In this document: positions 41,206 through 52,471 of the stretch, in pieces
Layout: every line of letters starts with the position of its first letter
How positions within the stretch are numbered: the first letter of the stretch is position 1
Assembly (NCBI GenBank): GCA_021186555.1
Contig: JAJKFL010000003.1
Span: 28,508,908-28,572,907 of the forward strand
DNA: 64,000 nucleotides
Source of the DNA: Reticulitermes speratus
Taxonomy: Eukaryota > Arthropoda > Insecta > Blattodea > Rhinotermitidae
Direction of reading: 5' to 3'
Made by a program: the position numbers and the translations under genes
The notes under the pieces: model-generated
The model's database searches: none
The model's input: the letters and a program-made list of their open reading frames with translations, nothing else
Told to the model about the DNA's origin: nothing

Positions 41206-42635
41206 ACCCCTCGGTCGCCAATAGGCGCCACAGTACATCTCTGCCACCTTGAATTCTCAATTTACAATAAACCTACACACTGCCAGCCACCTGCTCGTCT
41301 TGGTTACTTGAATGTAAATCGTGTGAATAACCCAATCCATCTTCCAACAATCCCAACCGCTCGGGGATCCTGACTATCCCAATTTGGCCGTTCCTTGGAA
41401 TACAACACTTTCATGCTGTTGCATTGTCTAATGAATCACCTGAATTTTTGGAACTTTGTACTGTTAAGTAAAGTCCAAGTACATCGCGAATTAGTAAAAT
41501 AGCGTAATAATTCTCAATTATAGCTCTTAACGCACACCACCACCACCACCAATCAGCGGTATTGATTTTGTAATGCTTTATTTCACATTAATGCCTAAAA
41601 CATTTATTCATGTCAATACAATTCCCCCGTCCTGTTAAATATATAAGTTAAAGCATCCCTTATAAAGCTTCCATGCAAAACCAAACTCATGCTTCAAACG
41701 TAACCTATTTCCTTACTATAATCTCAATGTATTCAGTTAACTGCACGCAATCAAAGTATCAAAACAGCCATCACAATCACTTTGTCCAAGCTCAGGCTTA
41801 ACAAGTTTCAACAGGTCTAGGGCCCTAGGCTACTTGTCAGGTTAAAAGTCGTCTCCTATGAGTCTATCCTCCAGAAGTGAAGACCCCAGTTGAGGTGCCA
41901 GAGTTGAATGAACAACAGATCATAGATGTGAGCTCCATCTCCCCTGTGCCCAGGAAAACTGTAACAACTAGACAACTAGGAGTGGGAGACAAGTGAAACT
42001 TCCATCAAAATTTCTAAACTGATGATATAGTTTGATTAATCTGTACAACAATCAATCAAAGGTGGGAGGATGTTGGAAATCATAGCTAGTTTAACCCCAC
42101 TGGTGTTTCACTGGGCGAGATTCCAGCGATAACTTATTGGTAGTAATAAGTGAGTGTAGAGGTGGTAACACTGGGATAGAGAGAGACGAACAGTATGGTG
42201 TACATGGCTGACCGATTAAGTTTCTGCTGCTGTACACAGAAGAAATTGCTAAATAAAACGGTAGTGGAGAATAAAGAATTGGGCAAATTATTGTAATTCC
42301 GCAGCTAATGAGTAGTGGTATGCGATACATTCCATTGCTATATTACTATGTTCTGTACAGTTTGAAGTATTCATGAAAGATTCCCAAAGTAAACTACTCA
42401 GTCTTGCTGTTCTGCTGTAATATTTACTGTGTGAACAAAAGCTGTGTTACTTGTCACGTTGCTAGTTCCAGCATTACTCGTCTGCATCTTTCTCCTGTCG
42501 CAACACAAGCAAGTTTTAACATTTTAATCGTATATCAACACCAAATTTAAATACCTTGAAAATAAACCTGCAACACATTTCCCTGAAATAATAATTTCCA
42601 AATTCTGCTCGCCTGTGTGTAAATAAGTTCATAAA
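41206..42635. other. No recognisable feature
   Basis: AT-rich sequence with a (CAC)n run at about 41,531-41,550. No gene or paired termini seen. Confidence 0.5.
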
Positions 42636-42639
42636 TTTA

Positions 42640-43255
42640 ACAACTGTCTCCATGCAGTGCTAAATTCGTATTTTCCTGTTTTTAGCGTGTTCTCTCACCA
42701 CGGGAATAATTTCAGAAAAACTCATATCCATTATTTCAATTACAGATTCGCAGCGTACTAATGGTCACCCCTCTGAACTGACACTCGTATTTCTGTCCGA
42801 TAAAATTAAATGCGGACAATATCAAATAAAACGAGCATAGTCACTCATGTAAAACGATTTGAATATAATCCCTATACCGCCGATGAATTTTACCACCATC
42901 TTAAGAATGATGATGGCTGCAAGCTGAATGCAGTTTATACCAACTGGGGCAATACCAATACCAGACCTAGTCGGAGAAAGCACTAGACGGATCTGTAAGC
43001 AAGCTGAAAATTGGGACAGCACAAATACTCTTAGGCAGTGATAAATTTAATTGGCTATTTGTAAACAAAAACAGTGCAATAATAAAAGCAATCACCACCA
43101 CTGTGTACATCTGAAAGTATGAAAATTGTTCATTTCAGTTTTATAACTTTCCTCCCTAAACAAGAAAAAAGGGGTGTTTGAGGTACATAGGATTCGAACT
43201 TAGGGCCCTTCAATAAGTCCAATGTCTCACTGCTCAACCACCCCTTTCCCTCCAT
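42640..43255 (-). repeat. Long SINE-like repeat (family Q, copy 2), uninterrupted
   Basis: GCTAAATTCGTATTTTCCTG (about 42,658) and CAGATTCGCAGCGTACTAAT (about 42,745) align with the copy at 32.06-33.33 kb. On the minus strand, GGGGTGGTTGAGCAGTGAGA ... AAGTTCGAATCCTATG ... CACCCCTT (about 43,165-43,250) forms a tRNA-like head with a B box and matching ends. It serves as the empty-site reference for the solo LTR. Confidence 0.6.
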
Positions 43256-43383
43256 TTAACTACCAAGTTTAAATACCGATGGCAGCTTTAGTAAACTGGT
43301 AGCGTTGGTTCAGTCGTTACACATCAAACTTGTTTTACCATAAAGGCTTACTAAAGACCGCCATATTGTCTAGTAAAATTAAA

Positions 43384-43625
43384 AAATGGTGGGCTGACCA
43401 TAAATTTGAAAATGGTGGGGTGCTTATGTTTTGGCTAAGAATTGAAAATGGCTATCGGTGTTTATTTTTTGTTTGCAAATTCGAAAATGGTGGGTAAGCT
43501 ATGAAAGTTGTGAAATGCAAAAATGGAGGGTAGCAGCCACGTAGTCTAGGAAATTTAAAATGGTAGAATTCAAAAATGGCAGGTAAGAGGAGCCAGAATG
43601 TCTAGTAACTGTACATATGGCGGAT
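43384..43625. repeat. Degenerate array of AAAATGG boxes
   Basis: AAAATGG followed by TGGG/CGG/CAGG-type words occurs at least six times (about 43,385, 43,411, 43,446, 43,484, 43,517, 43,556, 43,576), often after GTCTAG. Spacing is irregular (25-70 bp). It lies just upstream of a piggyBac relic and may be sub-terminal sequence of that element. Confidence 0.5.
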
Positions 43626-43889
43626 ATGTTTATGTTTTGATTGAAAATGTGCCAGGCTGTCTGGGAGGTTATTGAACTTTGAGGGGGTCTTTAATGAGGT
43701 CAATTAGTAGCTGAAGAGGGGCCTTAATTATACCAAATAACAGCCAGAAGACTTCATTTATATAATAATTGGTCAATATGCATGGATGAGGTCTTTAATT
43801 AAGTCAGAGTAATTACAAGTTTAATTTGAGGTATGTTTACATATCACGTCATTATAAGTAGGTCAAGCTTAGGTTTATGTAAATAAACA

Positions 43890-45460
43890 TCACTTGACTT
43901 TGTTTACTTCTGGCGGTATACCGATGTCCACGTACTTGTTATTCCACCTGATTCTTCCCAACTCTACCGCCCCTCCCTTTACCTTTCACTGCAAATGTAG
44001 GCGTAAATTTGGTAGTTCAGTCTTGAGAAAGTATTATGTCATTGTTGACTTATTTTGTACCCCAGAATTTTATCAAAATCTTGATCAGACTAAACCCTAC
44101 GCAAGTCAAGCCAAAAGTGTAGTGCCATACCCCTTCACAGAATATTCCTTGTATCGGACTTGGGTTCCCGTGACAGTGGAAGAGAATGAGGAAATTTTTA
44201 GGCTTAACATTCATCACAGGAATAATAAAGAAATCAAAACACAAAATATATTGGACTGATAATCCTGTTTTTGGCACACCTTCTTTTCCACAATGCCCCA
44301 CAACTGACTTGAGGCCATTTTAGCCTTTTTGCACTTCCATCCCAGTAGTCTGCATCACGTTGAATCCTGTGAACTATCTACCCAGCAGATGCCGTCATAT
44401 AAATTCTCCCAATGCACACACCATCACAGCAGGCTCTGGATGAAGGGATGTTGGCATGGAGAGGGCAGTTACAATTCCATCTGCATAACCCACGTAAGAT
44501 TGTGAAATATGGGGTCCTAGTAAGGATGGTGTGTCTTCCCATCAGGGTACATATGTAAATTGATGGTCTATGATGGAAGTGGATTGCCACTGTAAAACAG
44601 TGCTAGTTACTAGAACCTTAATTACACCAAAGCTACCAAGTTTACAGGGACAATTATCAATTACAATAGCAGCAAGCTATCTAGCGACCTCCATGATAAA
44701 CCTCAACAAGTGGCACTTAGGACAAATCAAGGGTTTCCTAGAGATATCAAACTTCTGCCCTTCAGAGAGGAGAAATGACCTTCAGAAGTGACGGCCCTCT
44801 ACTTCTGCAAACATGGCATTACAAAAGGGTGATAACATGATATCCATAATTCACTCTGCTAACATAAAGGAGGATATACAGAAGTATGGATACAGAAAAA
44901 TAAAGCCAGAGTGCACTACTGATTACAAGAAATATATGAATGGTGTGGATAATGCTGATCAGTACCTTGCTCTTTATCCTGTCATAAGAAAAACAGTGAA
45001 GTGGCCTAAAAAGCTATTTTTCCACTTCCTGCAATGCACATTGGTCAATACACTTCTGCTCCTCTTTTGTAAGTCAACCTTCCTTCAGTTCATGTAAACT
45101 GTATCAAGACACCTCATTCAACAGAAGAGATACATGTTACTCCTCAGTCACCTGCTTCAAATTCATCAACTAGCCTCCCCAAAACTTCAAAGCATAACAC
45201 CCCAAGACAAGCTCCAGCCAAAGACCCTCCACAAAACTTGATGGAAAAACAAAAAACATGTTCTGCACTGCCATACCACCTCCTCTAAAACTGATAGACC
45301 ATCCACAAGAAGATGCAGTGTGCGCATGAAAAACAAAAAAACTCAAAACCAAAAAACTTGGTGAAACTAGACAATTTTTCAAAAAGTGTGGCATCGCACT
45401 GCACCCAGGACTATGTAACACAAAATATTACATGCTGAAACAATACTTGACAGTATGTTT
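43890..45460 (+). pseudogene. piggyBac-like transposase (PGBD4-type), decayed
   Basis: Ordered matches: a poorly conserved start (VDLFCTPEFYQNLDQTKPYA, about 44,050); QALDEGMLAWRGQLQFHLHN then PRKIVKYGVLVR (about 44,430-44,530), which is the conserved catalytic-Asp block (LDE...RGR..); NQGFPRDIKLLPF (about 44,730); CTTDYKKYMNGVDNADQYLA then YPVIRKTVKWPKKLFFHFLQ (44,910-45,040); and a C-terminal Cys-rich piece TRQFFKKCGIALHPGLCNTK (about 45,365-45,425). At least six stops or frameshifts. Termini not identified. Confidence 0.8.
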
Positions 45461-46384
45461 TGTATCCTGTAAAAATTCGGTAAACCTATCCTTAACAGTT
45501 TTCTTAAAATGAAGTTTATACATTTGGTTGTAAAATAGTGGAGCTAATAAAAAACTTCTGGGCCAGCAGTTTATCATGCAGTTCATACACTGGAAGCAAA
45601 TGTGTTAAAAGGCAGAGATCCAGAACAGTGTGCATCACGCGCAAGATGGGTCTTCGTGAACAATGTTTCACAGAGCATAAGTGTACTAAGTGACATACAC
45701 TGTAAAGAGTGCCATTTTTTTTATAAAAACATGTGTAAAACTCAAAATATTTTGTGAATGTGTATAATAATTTGCAACAATGTTCACTACTACTATTGCA
45801 ACTAAGTATTGCAGCAGAATTATGTAGAAAAAATTAAGCGGAAAAAAACTTATGTCAAAATTCAGTTTTGTTTCCTTCACTTTTTAAAAAACTTAATTTC
45901 TTTTGTGAACCGTGTGTTACAAAAACAAAGAAACAGAATTATTCGTGCTGTACAAGTATTTATGAAGTACCAGAAAAAATCCAGGGCATTCTGCTCATAT
46001 TCATGGTGCCCACAATTTTTTTAAGACTTAAAAATTGTTGTAAAAAATGCTTGCCTTTCTCACATATTTAGGCTTTGGAGGGCTAGCACTAGGAGTTAAA
46101 TGCTGCTGATGATGAGGGCGATCACTATGCCCCAAGCTGGCACCAACGTAAGATAACTAATACCACAGTAAATATATCAGCTATAAAATCAACTTATATT
46201 CAGCCTTCACTCTTTGGCCCCACCCACTAACCAAAAATTAGTGTCAAACCAATGAATGTATATTAAATCCCGCCTTCACAAAGCTACTTTGTCTGTAGGA
46301 TAAACGTGTGTGCATGGCAACTGGCTTTACCGTCGTCATGTCACGTGTATCCACAAGCAGATGTTAAGCAACAAAACCACTAAA
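45461..46384. other. No recognisable feature
   Basis: AT-rich; ORFs are short and low-complexity (Lys/Phe/Asn-rich). Could include the piggyBac 3' non-coding part. Confidence 0.4.
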
Positions 46385-46626
46385 CAGTGGCATAGATAAG
46401 GTCCCCACACCCCCCACAAGACAGGGGCAAAGGTGGGGCATGGGTCACGGGCCCCCCGCAAACACAGAAGATACTAATATTTGTTGTGCATTCTTTCAGA
46501 TTAACTACTTTCTTTTGAGAGAAAACAGTACTCTAATATATCTGGGAGTAACTTCGCTATCAACTACAGAGGATCCTCCAATTACAGAGCCACGGGGGGT
46601 CCCCTGATAAGTTATGTATGCCACTG
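46385..46626. mobile_element. hAT MITE with 8-bp target duplication
   Basis: The left end CAGTGGCATAGATAA and the reversed right end CAGTGGCATACATAA are inverted repeats of the hAT CAGTGGCRTA type. Flanks CCACTAAA (46,377-46,384) and CCACTAAC (46,627-46,634) match 7 of 8. The 242-bp interior is non-coding with C- and G-rich runs next to the ends. Confidence 0.85.
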
Positions 46627-46634
46627 CCACTAAC

Positions 46635-48365
46635 ATACGCTACTGTGCACAGTTTCATGTCACCATCAAATACAGCATTGTTCCCATCCTGCTATACTTT
46701 CTACGTAACATGAAAGCTGCTAAAAGTATCATCAAGATATTCCCTACCATGACATGTGGATGCTATCTCGTGGTGAAGCATCAGATTCCTTGGAGGAGGA
46801 CTGCAGGTAGTCCACACGCTGTGTGTTGTCATCCTCCCAATTACTGTTACACACACCTGTAAAAGGATGGCCATTAATGATACTAGTTTTCACATCATCT
46901 ACAAAGTGTTTGAGCCACAGTGCAAATATCCCAAAATGTGTTACTGTTCAAACTATCAGATTTTATCAACCCCCTAAGCAGATGCTAAAGTGGCCAATTA
47001 TTCACTGCATAAACCCCACCCCCCCAAAAAAAAAAACTACAGAAAGATGTTTCAGTATCATGGTTAATTCAGAAAATAAGACTTCCCTTCACAGACTGAT
47101 TAAATTTGAATGTCACTTTGTTTCATATTACAACTGAATTAATGCAGGGCACTTGTTCCTTACCTATAGACACCAGTGCTGAGACCTGCTGCCAGCATAG
47201 CTTATTACTTGTGCAGCTAACCGTTATCTGTCAGCTTATACAGCAGGCACATTATGTTGGGTTTGTCAAGCCTGTACAGATTCAAACTGTGTTCTGATTT
47301 AGCAATAACCTGGAGATGGTTACCCAGACACTCAGATTTCAACTGCACCTTATATTTCATAATCACAGTTCAGGTGCACGTAAAGAGGTGTGCATGAACA
47401 TACACTGTTTCTTGACTTTGGAACTTGAAGAATGGCCTCCTTCTGGCAGGACCCAACAGTTTCAAAGCTTTAACACAGTTCATACCAATGTCTGAGACAC
47501 CAGTAACAACAAGCAGTTCAACACTGAGATGCCAAGAATGTCATTCAACTGCACATGTATCTCAGCATTTGCAATCCTGCAAATGAAATAGAAAACCACT
47601 GGCTGCTTCCACTTTCCACACAGACCATGGACTGTCTTTCTTGCAAGCTGTCTAATGTTTGATTATGCTCAAATCAAAGGTCATCACAAACACAACCCCA
47701 GCAATTACATTACTGAATTATGTTGTGCATGATCCACTCAGAAGTCATTATGAGGGCAATGGGTTACATCATCACTCATAATATTTACTTAAAACTGTTC
47801 ACTCACAGAACTTCGTCAATCCACACAACAGCACTGTAAAACAAGAAATGATTATATTACAAATCTACCACAATTTCACTCTTAATGCATTTAATGCAGT
47901 TCTAATCACGATTAATAAATGGGTATTGTGTCTTAACGCATTCTCAATCACAGAATCTGGGTTCAGAACTTTTTCAATAATACACAAACCAAAAAAAGGC
48001 AGCTCTACTGCACTGTAGGTGCATCACGGAAGGAAAATTTTCTAAAGAGATGAAGGTAGTGCATTTCAAGGGAACAGGTGTGGGCAGAGTGTGAAGTAGT
48101 GGGATGGACTTGGTTACTGCGGCAGGAGGGGCGGTGGAGGTTGCACATCACGACACACATGCCAGAGCACCCAGTCAACACTTCTGACCATTTCTGATGT
48201 CAGTGACAGACACTTCTACGAAGAGAGTGAATGGGTCGACTGTAAGAACTCAGGGCAACTGTAACGTTTCCATGTGGCCTGAATCATATTCATGTGCACT
48301 CAGCTCGTGGATTCATGAAGTTGATAGTATGATTTAAACTGTGATGCGTGTATCCCTCCTCCAGC
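46635..48365. other. No recognisable feature
   Basis: No supported gene or paired repeat. A short C-run/A-run (CCCCACCCCCCCAAAAAAAA) lies near 47,012. Confidence 0.45.
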
Positions 48366-48369
48366 ACAT

Positions 48370-48880
48370 GTCCGCGCCGACTATAAACAGAGACATAGCC
48401 TAAACTGTAACCAACATTCGTCGACTGGCTGGTTCTGGAGAGCACATACTATACCAGACATAGCCTAAACCCTAACCAATGTCCGTATCGACTAGCAGGT
48501 TTAAACAGATACATAGGCTAAACCCTAACCAACGTCCATCTCAACTGGCTCATGCAGTTTAAACAGAGCACAGACTATACCCCAAAGGCATAAACGAAAT
48601 GCTAACATAGGTCTGTCTCTGGCAGGTTTAAACAGATACAGCCCAAACCCTAACCAATGTCCATGTGGACTGGCTTGTTCAGCTGAAATGGAGAGCACAG
48701 ACTGTAACAGAGACACAGCCTAAACACTAACCTAGGCTTGTCTCAACTGGCAGGTTTAAACAGACATGGCCCAAACCTAAACCAATGTCTGTCTCAACTG
48801 GCTAGTTCAGCTGAAACAGAGAGCAAACACTATACCAGAGACATAACTCTAACCTACATCCGTCTTGACTGGCAGGTTCC
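48370..48880. repeat. Minisatellite, alternating ~60-bp half-units
   Basis: The words CCTAAACCCTAACCAA(T/C)GTCC, ACTGGCAGGTTTAAACAGA and GTTCAGCTGAAA(C/T)(A/G)GAGAGCA recur in order about five times, with half-units near 48,395, 48,462, 48,513, 48,642, 48,716 and 48,768. Two half-units make a period of roughly 120-130 bp. Units are 70-90% alike, with deletions. Non-coding. Confidence 0.8.
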
Positions 48881-50696
48881 GTGATGTACAGGGGGTTGCA
48901 GCCATAACCCACCACCCCCCACAGCACATCTCTACTCAGTTACAGCATGCTGGATAAACTGAGGTGCACCTATAATGCAGTAGTGGCAAAAAGGCAATGA
49001 ATCTTTTATTAGAACCCATAATATTACATTCACTGATAACACGAATATCATAATTTCTTGTAAAAACTTCGATCCACTTTGTAAGTTAAATTTGGTTCTG
49101 TACGAATATGTAAAGCAAGGTTTGCATTTCTCAGAATTACGGAAATTGATAATGTCGTTCAGTCATATTAATAACATACCGTATTCGATTCTGCGGAAAT
49201 TTTACGAGTTGGCTTCACCAGGATCTACTTAAGATCACACTACAACTGAAGTCCCAACGTGGTGGCGGACTCAGCTCCACGCCCTACGCGGAAGTGCACT
49301 CTATGACACAAGACCTCGTCACTTTTATTGCACACTAAAAGAAAACAAAACATGTATATACTGAATACAAAGGTGTCGTTTATGTTCAACACGTACTCAT
49401 CAAACTCAACTTCCACAGTAAATTGAAAACGCCCAAAACAAAACTGAAACTTACCATCACACTACAACGGCCAACAAAAGTTGCACGAAATAATTCAAGT
49501 CCTGCAACACACTTAACTTGTGCATTGCAACAAACGCAACATTTATACATAACATTAAATACATAATACCATATTCAAACTACGTTTCAAACGTACGCAA
49601 CATACTCCAACTCACATCCGCAATACATTCCGCACGCCCAGTCACGAGAACTCACCTGCCACACCTTCGACCTTCGCAGCCAAAATGGCCGTTCATGTCG
49701 ACGGAAACCCTTACCACAATTCATAGCGCGCACCTGTAATGTAATACCTGTGCCTCACGCCATGGGTTCGGTGGGCGAAACCTGTTTCATAGGCGCTCCG
49801 TGGGCTCCCGTCATTTCTCTGTTTTCGTGGATACAATGAAAATGTTTCTAGCGCTGTTACCCACACACGCGCACGAAGTCCCCTGCCGTGCGCTGAACTC
49901 ATTTTGCCACATCCACATGAAACTGAAATTAATTTAAAAACGTGAAATGGGCCTGTACGAACCAGAGTCTGAGTCACCTGCTAACATACATGATGTTGTC
50001 GGGATGTAAGTACACCGTAATAAGTACAATGAAATCTGTTATTCGTGTTTGGAATGTATGATACACAAACATAGGTGTGTAACCTGGTGACTATTTGCAC
50101 AGTCCTTTTGCTGTTGCCCTTGCGGATTAATACCTCCTCTTATATGATCCGTGTTTTGCAGTTCCTCGGATAATTTGTCACGAGGAGGTAACTTGTTTAG
50201 CCCTCTTCCGGCGAATCTTGTCATTCGATTTGTACGTTGCTCTTGCAATCAAAATATGTTACATGTCATTTTGTAGCTATAAAGATTGTTGTTGTGCCAG
50301 TGTACTTCAATGTATAAATTAGAAATCAGAATTCTTTGTTGTATTTGCAATGAATGACAAAATGAAGAGATGCAATAATTTTAAAAAATAAAATGTAGTG
50401 AACCGCGAAAATACACTCTTTGGGTTTTTCATATCACTGTTATTTTCGCTAGAACTTGTATGCTATCCACTGCAGGCCGTATGCGTGCGTGTTATAAATG
50501 AGAGAAAAAAATACGTTATTGGTAGTTAAAACTTATGGGTGTTGTAAGTGTAAAAAAAGTGAAGTGGAGAACGAACGAAAAATATTTACTGTATAATTAA
50601 TCCAGTTTTATGAAGTGTCGTTTCCATTACATTTCTTACAGAAATTTAAATAAGTGATTTGTTTTATAAAGACTGACAGGCAATAATACGACTGCG
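48881..50696. other. Region upstream of ZRANB2; no gene supported
   Basis: A CpG-richer patch at about 49,200-49,950 contains GCCAAAATGGCCG (49,679-49,691), a YY1/Pho-like promoter motif. On the minus strand an ATG (about 49,697) is followed 40 bp later by CAGGTGAGT, a strong splice donor. It could be the 5' exon of a divergent gene or a promoter patch; nothing recognisable is encoded. Confidence 0.35.
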
Positions 50697-50764
50697 ATGG
50701 AGCCAGCATCAGGCAGTAGTCGGTTTCGTATCAGCGAAGGCGATTGGATTTGTAGTGATCCACA
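50697..50764 (+). CDS. ZRANB2: ZRANB2-like, exon 1 (splice donor lost)
   Basis: MEPASGSSRFRISEGDWICS then DP and two bases of the next codon. ZRANB2 proteins are SR-like RNA-binding splicing factors whose N-terminus is a RanBP2-type zinc finger starting with F-R-x-S-D/E-G-D-W-x-C. The first Cys (WIC) is here. Exon 2 supplies the G that completes the next codon (CA+G, Gln) before CGNVNFARR, so the exon must end at 50,764. The following bases are CTATGC where GTATGC would be a normal donor: a one-base change destroys it. Start chosen as the only ATG in frame; length to the finger fits animal orthologues. Confidence 0.8.
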
Positions 50765-52413
50765 CTATGCAGCAACTTGCGGTTTAATTTTTTACCCATA
50801 GTATATTGTGTGAATAGAAAGCAAGGACCGAATTTTGCCCTTTTACGTTTTCTGTAGCAGTATTGTGCCTAATCCAACTCTGGATTCTTTCAAGTTTAAG
50901 TGATATTTTCACATGATACAGTTTTATCCGAAACCACACATTTGTGGTTAATATTTTTATCGTAATGATTTAGTGGAGCAGTACCAATTACTGTTCATAT
51001 ACTACTGGATTTTAAATGAATTTCATTTACACATTTATAATACTTAAAGCAGTTTTAATATAATTTAAGACTGGATTGAAACCTATTGCCTAGGTATTCT
51101 GGAATTTGATTATTACATTTGAGGACTTTGGAAGACTAGAAATTAGGAAAAGAATAGTCACGATATGTAGAAAAGACACTGCCATAACAAAAATGGGAGG
51201 AATGACATCAATATATGTGATGAAATTATGTTTGACATAGGAAGTCGGTTGCTGTAAATTTCACATATTACATGGCAGTCAGAGGGTATAAGCATAAGTT
51301 TTTTTAATGTTAGGTGTGATTTGTGATAAATAATTATATTTTGTGCAGTTGAAAGTATTTCATAAACAACATTACCAAAGGCACAGAGTCATATTAGATC
51401 TGGAAGAGTGTTTTTAATATATAAGCAACTGTTTCTAATGGAAGATTGGAGTATATACAATGATCTGTCGATCATACAGTGCAGTTCTTTTATTACTGTC
51501 ATAATCACTGCAGCTGTCGCGAGTTGTTGCAGCAGATCCAGGGTTTTTTGTTCAGTAAAACTACTGTGCTGATTGTGATGATGAAAGAAACTTGTGTATT
51601 AAAGCATTCAGTAGACTGTGTAGACAGAAACCACTAATTATTGGGAGAAATGGAATTTCCACAACATCTAGTATATAAATATGTAACTTTTCTTGCTTCT
51701 CACCATTCACTCAGCTGACAGTACACTTACTTGTGCTTACAACTCCTTCCATGACCTGAATAACCAACTTCCACCTTCCATAATCATTAATTTAATTATG
51801 AACGTAGCTAAAGGAATTGGGAAAAGTATCCATCATTCCAGACGTGGTAAGGAAATGAGATACTGGAATGCTGATTTCCATTCTTTGTTTTTAAATGGTA
51901 ACAGTTGTTTATATATTGAAGCAGTGAAGTGGAAAGTTTCCATTTTCAGACCCCATCAGTGGTTTCACAGGAGGCCTTCACTTTAGGTTTAGGTTTGGTT
52001 ACATTTAGTTATTTATTTTAGTTCATCTAAAACTAAAATGTGTGACATTGAAAAGGTATGTAATCAGATCTTGACAAAGAATGCATACTTGTTATAATTG
52101 TATGTATGTATGCATGTGTGTCTTAATAATTTACATCAAACTAATGCAGATTTTAGAAGTAAATTAGATGGTAGTATATACAAAATCAGGCCATGTGGCA
52201 GTATATAATGAGTGTAAAGATTTGCTGTCTTTTGGGCTATGACAATATGTAATTTCGTGTAGACCCCAGCATTTTGGAGGAATGTGTTGCCTCCATGTTC
52301 AGGGTGGAAGCACCTACATTGAAGAAGAGACCAGTCTTCATAGGTACTGCTGTGAGAACCTCAAATCTGACATAAAGTGAGTGTTGTGAACTTAATTACC
52401 TTGCATGTTTCAG
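50765..52413 (+). other. ZRANB2 intron 1
   Basis: 1.65 kb, AT-rich, ending in a good acceptor (TTGCATGTTTCAG). Contains a short ORF at 51,693-51,986 that resembles nothing I know. No repeat elements identified. Confidence 0.6.
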
Positions 52414-52471
52414 GTGTGGGAATGTTAACTTTGCACGCAGAGACACCTGTAATCGGTGTGACAAAGGCAAG
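52414..52471 (+). CDS. ZRANB2: ZRANB2-like, exon 2
   Basis: 58 bases between TTTCAG and GTATAT: the last base of the Gln codon, then CGNVNFARRDTCNRCDKGK. This completes the first RanBP2-type zinc finger (C-x2-C...C-x2-C: WIC...CGN...TCNRC), whose N, R, R and F/W residues contact GU-containing RNA. The exon is intact with proper splice sites and phase. Human and insect ZRANB2 have the same CGNVNFARRTSCNRC core. Confidence 0.9.

Noticed and set aside
45809..46071. Cys-containing ORFs after the piggyBac relic as its C-terminal zinc region
   Set aside because: The better match to the piggyBac Cys-rich end is at about 45,365-45,425; these later ORFs are Lys/Phe/Asn-rich and probably chance.
48370..48880. 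Possible CRISPR-like or telomeric array
   Set aside because: Units vary in length and sequence, there are no unique spacers of constant size, and the genome is eukaryotic; CCCTAACC words are embedded in longer units rather than forming a telomere repeat.
49640..49740. Possible first exon of a divergent gene on the minus strand (ATG, then CAGGTGAGT donor)
   Set aside because: Only about 14 codons, no recognisable protein, no acceptor-linked second exon seen; kept only as a note in the upstream region.
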